DNA of 18,909 bases from JAJRZX01 sp964407495 (GTDB taxonomy: Bacteria > Desulfobacterota > GWC2-55-46 > JADFVP01). Of the stretch, positions 14,032 to 18,909 are shown in pieces. Where the stretch lies: assembly GCA_964407495.1 (NCBI GenBank), contig CAYOVP010000036.1:1-18909 (forward strand), written 5' to 3'. How positions within the stretch are numbered: position 1 is the first letter of the stretch; each line of letters begins with the position of its first letter. The notes under the pieces are model-generated. The model saw only the letters and a list, made by a program, of their open reading frames with translations. It was not told the origin of the DNA and did no database searches. Both the position numbers and the translations under genes were made by a program.

Positions 14032-14832
14032 TCAATAGGCCCCGCTTTCCATCCTACCCTCCCTGTATTTTACTGCCCTTCCCGATATGAGGACGCGCCC
14101 ACCCCTGAGTTCTGCAAGCATCTCGCCTCCCTGCGCCGAGAGTTGGCGAATGAGGATCTTCTTCTTTCCTGTCCGGTCCGCCCAGTAGGGCATGAGTTCC
14201 GTGCAGGCAGAGCCTGTTACAGGGTCTTCGTCAATGCCGATGCCGGGGGCGAAGAAACGGCAGACAAAGCCATATTTTTCTGACGGGGCCGTTATGATAA
14301 CCCCACGGAGGTTTAGTTTTTTTAAGAGTTCAAGGTCTGGCCTTGAGCCTGCGACCTCGTCCTCGTCCTCGAATACCATAATATAGTCCATGGCCTTAAG
14401 GCACTCCACTGGGGCTTTTTTAAAGGCCTCTAAAAGCCTTTGCGGGGGCTCGCAGATTTGCGGCGGGTCTGACGGGAAGTTAAGCGTGATAAGGTCTTTT
14501 TCCCGGGTGACAATGAGTGGGCCGGACTTTGATTGAAAGACGATCTCGTCCTTATCACAACCAAGTTCATGAAAGACGCACCACGCAGAGGCAAGAGTAG
14601 CGTGGCCGCAGAGTGAGACCTCGCTTGTGGGGGTGAACCAGCGTATTTGAAAGGCGTTTTCCCAGTCATCCCTTGTGGGGACAAAGAAGGCTGTCTCCGA
14701 GAGGTTTATCTTAGCGGCAATGGCCTGCATGGTCTTTTCGGGCAGCCACGCCTCAAGGGGGCATACCCCGGCGGGGTTGCCGGAGAGGGGGCCTGAGGTA
14801 AAGGCGTTTATCTGAAAGAAGGGTATCTTCAT
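14032..14832 (-). CDS. PhzF-family isomerase/epimerase-like protein
   Basis: The 266-residue cytoplasmic protein has the diaminopimelate-epimerase-like double-hotdog fold of the PhzF family. Visible signatures are NAFTSGPLSGNPAGV near the N-terminus, NLSETAFF with the catalytic Glu46, SLCGHATLAS (about 73-82) and DEDPVTGSAC (201-210). PhzF itself isomerises a phenazine precursor, but most members are outside phenazine clusters and have unknown substrates. No phenazine genes lie nearby, so that pathway is not supported. The start at 14832 is the natural family start (MKIPFFQINAF); its ribosome site is weak and distant (AAGG, then a run of A). It is convergent with the TPR-protein gene and downstream of the ZIP gene on the same strand, 139 bases away. 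Confidence 0.9.
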   Translation of the reverse strand: MKIPFFQINAFTSGPLSGNPAGVCPLEAWLPEKTMQAIAAKINLSETAFFVPTRDDWENAFQIRWFTPTSEVSLCGHATLASAWCVFHELGCDKDEIVFQSKSGPLIVTREKDLITLNFPSDPPQICEPPQRLLEAFKKAPVECLKAMDYIMVFEDEDEVAGSRPDLELLKKLNLRGVIITAPSEKYGFVCRFFAPGIGIDEDPVTGSACTELMPYWADRTGKKKILIRQLSAQGGEMLAELRGGRVLISGRAVKYREGRMESGAY

Positions 14833-14919
14833 GTTTTTTTATGCCTTGCTTCACACGACAAGGGCCTTTTTTGGTGGGCAGTGCCTGCCCTTGTGCATGT
14901 GACAGCGAATGAATGTGTG

Positions 14920-14934
14920 AATCAGACTTTCCTT
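14920..14934. repeat. 15-base inverted repeat, left copy
   Basis: AATCAGACTTTCCTT is the exact reverse complement of 16715-16729. The two copies bracket the ZIP and arsR genes. Confidence 0.5.
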
Positions 14935-14971
14935 CAGGTTGGTTCTAAGGTCTGGCTTCAGGGCCTCTTGT

Positions 14972-16054
14972 CTATCTTGGTCTTACCACAAGCTCGCCGC
15001 GCATGCCCTTTTCGAGGTGGCCCGGGAGATCACAGGTAAGGTTGTATACGCCAGGTTTCATGGGGCGAAGAGTCACCCTTACGCTCTTGCCCGGCGGCAC
15101 TACCGCCTCCACGCCAAAGTCCTTCAGTTCAAACTCGTGGGATACCCTGCCTGTGTTCTTTACGACAAACTTCACGGCTTCGCCCTCTCTGGCCCTCAGG
15201 GTGGAAGGAACAAAATTGTACTCAGAGGTGGTCACCGTAAGAGTATCTTTTACAGGAAGCCTGTTGGCCGCTACACTCATGCCCACCTCTATAAAGAGGT
15301 CTGACCCGAAGGCAAGGAAGAACCCCACAAGTATTCCCGTCATGGCCATCCTGTGCTGGCCCTGCAGTTTTCCAATATGGATCAACTCACCCACTATGTA
15401 GAGGATGGAGCCCGCTGCGAGGCTCAGGAACAGGAGCTCAAGGGCAGGAGAGACATAGAAGGAACCTGTGATCGTGCCGAAGAAGGTGGGCGCTCCTCCT
15501 ATGAAACCAGCCAGGGCAAGGAATTTCCAGTCTACCTTCCTTAGCCTCAGGGGGGCGGCTATCCCGAAGCCCTCTGTCATGTTGTGCAGGGCAAAGCCTG
15601 CGATGAGCAGGAATGCCAGTGAAAAGGCGCCAGCGGCATATTCCTGTCCTATGGCGAGCCCCTCGCTGAAGTTATGGAGTCCGATGCCCGTGGCTATCAT
15701 CATGGAGACGCGTTTTGACTTGAGAGAGGGGTCGGAGTCCATGACTCCCCCTATGAAGCGTTCCTCGAAGAACGTGAGCCCGAGGAGCCCGGCGGAGAGA
15801 CCGAGAACGAGTATGGCCGCAAGGAAAAGCGGACGTCCGTGACCAGCCCCGTTGAACCCTGCCTTTGCGGCCTCTTCCACCATCTCAAGGGATTTGAAGG
15901 CTATCTCTATGAGAAGAAAGACAAGCACCCCTACGGAGAGGGCGTTGAGGAAGGCGCGCATACGGGGTTTTGTAGAAAGTGCGGCGATGGGCAGGCCGAG
16001 AAAGATGGTGAAGCCAGCTATTGCGCCGAGTATGAGAAGGTGCCTGAAACTCAT
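14972..16054 (-). CDS. ZIP-family metal transporter fused to a cupredoxin domain
   Basis: The 360-residue membrane protein begins with a ZIP transporter of about eight helices. The metal-path motifs are HNFSEG (His127, Asn128, Glu131), HNMTEG (His157, Asn158, Glu161) and GELIHIG (Glu223, His226). After the last helix (about 240-262) comes a plastocyanin-like domain (about 270-360) with a complete type 1 copper set: His306 in VSHEF, and Cys341-His346-Met351 in CDLPGHLEKGM. In known ZIP proteins the C-terminus is outside the cytoplasm, so the copper domain would face the periplasm. ZIP proteins move Zn, Fe or Mn inward; the cupredoxin may bind copper or do redox chemistry at the entry side. The start at 16054 has AGAGGG six bases upstream. 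It lies downstream of arsR on the same strand with its own operator-like site at 16072-16088. Confidence 0.93.
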   Translation of the reverse strand: MSFRHLLILGAIAGFTIFLGLPIAALSTKPRMRAFLNALSVGVLVFLLIEIAFKSLEMVEEAAKAGFNGAGHGRPLFLAAILVLGLSAGLLGLTFFEERFIGGVMDSDPSLKSKRVSMMIATGIGLHNFSEGLAIGQEYAAGAFSLAFLLIAGFALHNMTEGFGIAAPLRLRKVDWKFLALAGFIGGAPTFFGTITGSFYVSPALELLFLSLAAGSILYIVGELIHIGKLQGQHRMAMTGILVGFFLAFGSDLFIEVGMSVAANRLPVKDTLTVTTSEYNFVPSTLRAREGEAVKFVVKNTGRVSHEFELKDFGVEAVVPPGKSVRVTLRPMKPGVYNLTCDLPGHLEKGMRGELVVRPR

Positions 16055-16071
16055 TTTATACCCTCTTAGGA

Positions 16072-16088
16072 GTCCCTGAATAATCAGG
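16072..16088. promoter_or_regulatory. Operator-like site upstream of the ZIP gene
   Basis: GTCCCTGAATAATCAGG is an imperfect palindrome 18-34 bases before the ZIP start codon. Its ATTATTCAGGG half (minus strand) is identical over 11 bases to plus strand 16851-16861, upstream of the ATPase. A candidate site for the ArsR-family protein. Confidence 0.45.
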
Positions 16089-16162
16089 CCCTAACTTAAA
16101 AACTGGTTTATTCATTATTGTCCGTCTGATAAAGCCGAAGAAATTCTTCTGAACAATGCATA

Positions 16163-16177
16163 GCCGGATTTTCCGGC
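16163..16177 (-). terminator. Weak hairpin downstream of arsR
   Basis: GCCGGA and TCCGGC pair around a three-base loop about 50 bases after the arsR stop codon. There is no T-run, so termination is uncertain. Confidence 0.3.
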
Positions 16178-16226
16178 CTACATCCCCCTCTTACCCTACA
16201 GGCGTAGTAGGTACTGACATCAATAG

Positions 16227-16589
16227 TTAGAGCTCAAGCACGTGTTCGCGGCAGGCTTTGAGGAGGGCCTGTATGTGTTCGTCATCGAGAGAGTAGTATG
16301 CGAGTTTTCCATCGCGGCGGTATTTTACGAGTCTCATGCTACGGAGCAGTCTCAGGTGGTTTGATATGGCCGTTCGTCCCACGCCGAGCATTGTTGCGAG
16401 GTCGCAGACGCAGAGTTCGCCGCTGGAGAGCGCCTGTACCATCTTGAGACGTGTAGGGTCGCCGAGCATCCTGAAGGTCTCGGCCATGAGGGATACTGTT
16501 TCCCCGGGTATCATCTTCGAGGCAATATTCTCAACGGCCTCGGTATTGACGTAAAAGACCTCGCAGAGCCCTTCTTCTGGTTTAGTCAT
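16227..16589 (-). CDS. ArsR/SmtB-family metal-responsive repressor
   Basis: This 120-residue dimeric winged-helix DNA-binding protein should leave its operator when metal binds. The helix-turn-helix is SSGELCVCDLATMLGVGRTA followed by ISNHLRLLRSMRLVKYRRDG. Two metal sites are recognisable: an alpha3 site ELCVCDL (Cys60, Cys62; Cys9 near the N-terminus may join, as in CadC) and an alpha5 site with Asp103, His105, His116 and Glu119, the same spacing as SmtB. Zn, Cd or Pb sensing is therefore likely. The start at 16589 was chosen because AGGAGGT lies three bases upstream; a longer frame to 16655 would run through the operator and -10. It is divergent from the P1B ATPase and upstream of the ZIP gene, so it likely controls both and itself. 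Confidence 0.94.
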   Translation of the reverse strand: MTKPEEGLCEVFYVNTEAVENIASKMIPGETVSLMAETFRMLGDPTRLKMVQALSSGELCVCDLATMLGVGRTAISNHLRLLRSMRLVKYRRDGKLAYYSLDDEHIQALLKACREHVLEL

Positions 16590-16600
16590 GGGACCTCCTA

Positions 16601-16631
16601 TATAATTCATCATATGATGACTTGAATTATA
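16601..16631. promoter_or_regulatory. Nested palindromic operator at the arsR promoter
   Basis: TATAATTCA (16601-16609) and TGAATTATA (16623-16631) are perfect inverted arms with a 13-base spacer. Inside is a perfect 14-base palindrome, TCATCATATGATGA (16607-16620). The right arm contains the arsR -10 and the left arm abuts the ribosome site, so repressor binding would block transcription directly. The TGAA/TTCA half-site style fits SmtB/CzrA-type operators. Confidence 0.65.
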
Positions 16632-16655
16632 CGTCGTCTTGTGGTAAGGATACAA
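16626..16655 (-). promoter_or_regulatory. Promoter of arsR
   Basis: On the minus strand a perfect TATAAT (16626-16631) follows TTGTAT (16650-16655) after 18 bases. It overlaps the palindromic operator. Confidence 0.6.
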
Positions 16656-16666
16656 GGAAATATTAC
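16639..16666 (+). promoter_or_regulatory. Possible promoter of the P1B ATPase gene
   Basis: TTGTGG (16639-16644) and TATTAC (16661-16666) are separated by 16 bases and overlap the divergent arsR promoter. If used, the transcript would carry a leader of about 200 nt containing the five hairpins described separately. The match is moderate. Confidence 0.35.
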
Positions 16667-16714
16667 GATGTGAGGAGATTTTTTTAAAGAATAAAAGCGG
16701 CTCAGGGATATTCT

Positions 16715-16729
16715 AAGGAAAGTCTGATT
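16715..16729. repeat. 15-base inverted repeat, right copy
   Basis: AAGGAAAGTCTGATT is the exact reverse complement of 14920-14934. It also forms the left arm of the first leader hairpin. Confidence 0.5.
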
Positions 16730-16859
16730 AATTTAGACTTTCCTGCGGCCCAAGGCTGGGCCGCCATTTTCAGGGCTGTTAGCCCTTTAAAATGTGAGGG
16801 AAAGAAAAACCGCGCTTTTTCTTTCCCGTCTCTGAATAATTCAGGGACGAATTATTCAG
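16716..16859 (+). other. Five-hairpin leader upstream of the P1B ATPase
   Basis: Five perfect inverted repeats follow one another: 16716-16725/16735-16744 (10 pairs), 16745-16752/16757-16764 (8 pairs, GCGGCCCA), 16772-16777/16781-16786 (6 pairs), 16798-16809/16816-16827 (12 pairs, GGGAAAGAAAAA) and 16832-16842/16849-16859 (11 pairs). No gene is present. The fourth resembles the AAAGAAAG hairpins elsewhere in the window. It may be a regulatory leader or a repeat cluster, and does not match a metal riboswitch I recognise. Confidence 0.6.
16832..16859. promoter_or_regulatory. Inverted repeat just before the ATPase start, candidate operator
   Basis: CTGAATAATTC and GAATTATTCAG are perfect 11-base arms with a six-base spacer, ending 11 bases before the ATG. 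The first arm is part of a smaller palindrome, CTGAATAATTCAG. Half-sites resemble those at the arsR and ZIP promoters. Confidence 0.5.
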
Positions 16860-16870
16860 GGGTTCCATAA

Positions 16871-18909
16871 ATGAATAGAGAGATAACACTGTACATAGAA
16901 GGTCTTGACTGCGAGGACGAGGCCCGGCTCATACGGTCCGCGCTCAAGGGGCTAAATGGGCTTTACTCCTTTGAGATAAATACCGTGGGAGGCACGCTGA
17001 AGGCCGCCTTTGACGACGAGACCCTTAGTGAGGGGGCCATCGTGAGGGCCATCTCGGGAACAGGCATGAAGGCCCGAAGAGAGAGAAAAAGGCCAAGGAG
17101 CCACCCCTGGTGGAGGGAGCCGAGGATACTTACACTCTCTGTCTGCGGACTTATAATTCTGGCCACATTAATCATCGAGCATATCTTTCAACTCTCCCAT
17201 GGCAGGGCCTCCTTTCTGTATGGCGCGGCCACGGTAGTTGGGGGTTATTTCCCTGCGAGGATGGGTCTCACGGCCCTGAGGACACTGAGGCCCAATATAC
17301 GCACCCTCATGGTGGCGGGCGCCGTGGGGGCCGCGGCCCTCGGGCTCTGGGAGGAGGCCGCTCTGCTGGTGCTCATCTACTCACTTGGTGATGTGCTCGA
17401 GGCCTATGCCTCGGACCGTGTGCGCGGGGCTGTGCGGGCGCTTATGGATATTGTCCCGCAAGAGGCCCTTGTAAGGCGAGGCGGTGTGGAGACTGTCATC
17501 GCCGCCGGGGAAGCAAGGCCAGGCGACGTGGTCATAATACGACCCGGCGAGAAGATACCCCTTGACGGCGTAATAAGGAAAGGCAGGACTTCTGTTGACC
17601 AGTCGCCCATAACGGGCGAGTCCATGCCCGTGGCAAAGGGGCCTGGCGGCGAGGTCTTCGCAGGGTCCATCAATCAGCGCGGGGCCATTGAAGTGGGGGT
17701 GACGAGGCCCTTCAGGGATACTACACTTGGGAGGATTATCCATTATGTCGAGGAGGCGGAGAGGAGGAAATCACGTTACCAGAGGTTTGGCGAGACCTTT
17801 GGTCTCTATTACACACCGGCCATGTTCGGCCTTGCGCTCCTTGTCATAATCGTCCCCACGGTCTTTTATGGAAACTTCAGCGAGTGGTTTTACAGAGGCC
17901 TTGTGGTGCTCGTGGTCTCGTGTTCCTGCGGCATAGCCCTTTCCATACCCGTTGCCGTTGTGGCCGCTGTCGCTAATGCGGCGCGGCGGGGCGTGCTCAT
18001 AAAGGGCGGGGCATGTCTTGAGGCCTTCTCGAAGATAAGGGCCGTTGCCTTTGACAAGACAGGCTCCATTACCATGGGGCGGCCCGTTGTGACTGATATA
18101 GTATCTTTTTCCGCGATGAAGGAAGGGGACATTCTCAACCTTGCCGCCTCCATAGAGAGATGCTCCGAGCATATCCTTGGCGAGGCCGTACTGAGAAAGG
18201 CCGGGGAACTCAAGATAACCCTGCAGGAATTAAGCGATTTTGAGGCAGTGCCTGGCATGGGGGCAAGGGCGGTCATAGGCGGCAGGGAGTACTGCATAGG
18301 GAGCAGGGCCTTCTGCGAAGGAGTGACAGAGGAGGCAGGGGAGAGGATAGGGGCCCTTGAGGGAGAGGGCAAGACCGTAATGGTCCTGAGCGGCGCGGAT
18401 GAGGGTCTTCTTGGCATAATAGCCGTAAGGGACGAACTGAGGCCCAGTGCAGGAGAGGTGGTGAGGCTCCTCAGGGAAAGAGGCATAGAACATATCCTCA
18501 TGCTCACGGGAGACAATGAGGGCGTGGCGCGGGCGGTCTCCGAGGAGGCCGGTCTTGACGGGTTTATGGCAGGGCTATTGCCCGAGGACAAGGTTGATGC
18601 CGTAAGGGGGCTTCAGAAAAAATTTGGCAGAGTGGCCATGGTGGGAGACGGCGTGAACGATGCCCCCGCCCTTGTGGCATCAGACCTTGGCATAGCCATG
18701 GGCGCGGCAGGCACGGACGTTGCCATAGAGACAGGAGACGTGGTCCTAATGGCCGATGACCTACTGAAGATACCCCTTGCCATGGAACTCAGCATGAGGA
18801 CGGTGAGGGTCATGAGGGAGAACATCAGTATTTCCCTTGGGGTCATTGCCTTTCTTGTGCCCATGGCCCTCTTTGGCTGGATAGGCCTTGTGCCGGGGCT
18901 TCTCTTGAA
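16871..18909 (+). CDS. P1B-type heavy-metal ATPase, unusual motifs, 3' end cut by window
   Basis: 679 residues are visible; perhaps 15-40 more lie beyond the window. The N-terminal HMA-like domain has GLDCEDEA with a single Cys14 rather than CxxC. Membrane pairs occur near 90-135 and 145-185, the actuator TGES is at 248-251, and the phosphorylation Asp is Asp395. The hinge GDGVND is at 592-597, and a hydrophobic segment starts near 652. Three signature sites differ from the norm: the ion-binding motif is Cys351-Ser-Cys353 (CSC, not CPC), the phosphorylation loop reads DKTGS rather than DKTGT, and the ATP-binding HP pair is His434-Ile. The catalytic Asp and hinge are intact, so it is probably an active but divergent pump. 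AGGGG about nine bases before the ATG supports the start. Divergence from an SmtB/CadC-type repressor suggests Zn/Cd/Pb export. Confidence 0.92.
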   Translation, partial: MNREITLYIEGLDCEDEARLIRSALKGLNGLYSFEINTVGGTLKAAFDDETLSEGAIVRAISGTGMKARRERKRPRSHPWWREPRILTLSVCGLIILATLIIEHIFQLSHGRASFLYGAATVVGGYFPARMGLTALRTLRPNIRTLMVAGAVGAAALGLWEEAALLVLIYSLGDVLEAYASDRVRGAVRALMDIVPQEALVRRGGVETVIAAGEARPGDVVIIRPGEKIPLDGVIRKGRTSVDQSPITGESMPVAKGPGGEVFAGSINQRGAIEVGVTRPFRDTTLGRIIHYVEEAERRKSRYQRFGETFGLYYTPAMFGLALLVIIVPTVFYGNFSEWFYRGLVVLVVSCSCGIALSIPVAVVAAVANAARRGVLIKGGACLEAFSKIRAVAFDKTGSITMGRPVVTDIVSFSAMKEGDILNLAASIERCSEHILGEAVLRKAGELKITLQELSDFEAVPGMGARAVIGGREYCIGSRAFCEGVTEEAGERIGALEGEGKTVMVLSGADEGLLGIIAVRDELRPSAGEVVRLLRERGIEHILMLTGDNEGVARAVSEEAGLDGFMAGLLPEDKVDAVRGLQKKFGRVAMVGDGVNDAPALVASDLGIAMGAAGTDVAIETGDVVLMADDLLKIPLAMELSMRTVRVMRENISISLGVIAFLVPMALFGWIGLVPGLLL

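Noticed and set aside
16590..16655. Upstream in-frame start of arsR giving 142 residues
   Set aside because: The added residues would encode the operator and -10. The ATG at 16589 has a near-perfect AGGAGGT and gives the normal ArsR length.
1..18909. CRISPR array, transposase or prophage
   Set aside because: No regularly spaced repeats, no transposase or integrase motifs, and gene content and codon use look chromosomal throughout.

Overview
The window reads as ordinary bacterial chromosome of moderately high GC, from a deep-branching Gram-negative anaerobe or facultative anaerobe. The clues are RNase Y next to a YmdB-type phosphoesterase, a ZapA/6S RNA/5-FCL cluster, a glutamate synthase split into three genes as in archaea and some anaerobes, and HdrB/HdrC-like proteins. 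Nitrospirota (Thermodesulfovibrionia-like) or Desulfobacterota would fit. That placement is inference and was not checked by any search.

Region 1 (1-6070, all minus strand) is a housekeeping block. Read in transcription order it holds a sigma70-like promoter at about 6039-6067, a roughly 600-nt leader with nested complementary arms, a small ZapB-like coiled-coil gene, zapA, 6S RNA, 5-formyltetrahydrofolate cyclo-ligase, RNase Y, a YmdB-type phosphoesterase and tyrS. Cell division, global transcription control, folate salvage, RNA decay and tRNA charging share one strand with small gaps.

Region 2 (6139-11813, minus strand) is a nitrogen/redox block. A small 2[4Fe-4S] ferredoxin with its own promoter and terminator is followed by hdrB-like, hdrC-like, class II glutamine amidotransferase, FMN/Fe-S synthase and GXGXG-domain genes. 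The last three together make one glutamate synthase. No NADPH-binding gltD is present, so ferredoxin and/or HdrBC is the likely electron source. A 342-base G-rich repeat-bearing stretch separates the last two genes.

Region 3 (11905-14832) holds a plus-strand multi-pass GT-C-like membrane protein with TPR repeats, convergent with a minus-strand PhzF-family gene. A hairpin repeat lies between them.

Region 4 (14920-18909) is a metal-homeostasis block. It has a ZIP transporter fused to a blue-copper cupredoxin domain (minus), a SmtB/CadC-type ArsR repressor (minus), and a divergent P1B-type ATPase (plus, cut by the window end). The ATPase departs from three signature motifs (CSC, DKTGS, HI). All three promoter regions carry related TGAATAAT-type sites, and the ATPase has a leader of five consecutive hairpins. 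This block is the best candidate for an unusual regulated system.

I found no tRNA, rRNA, CRISPR array, transposase or origin.
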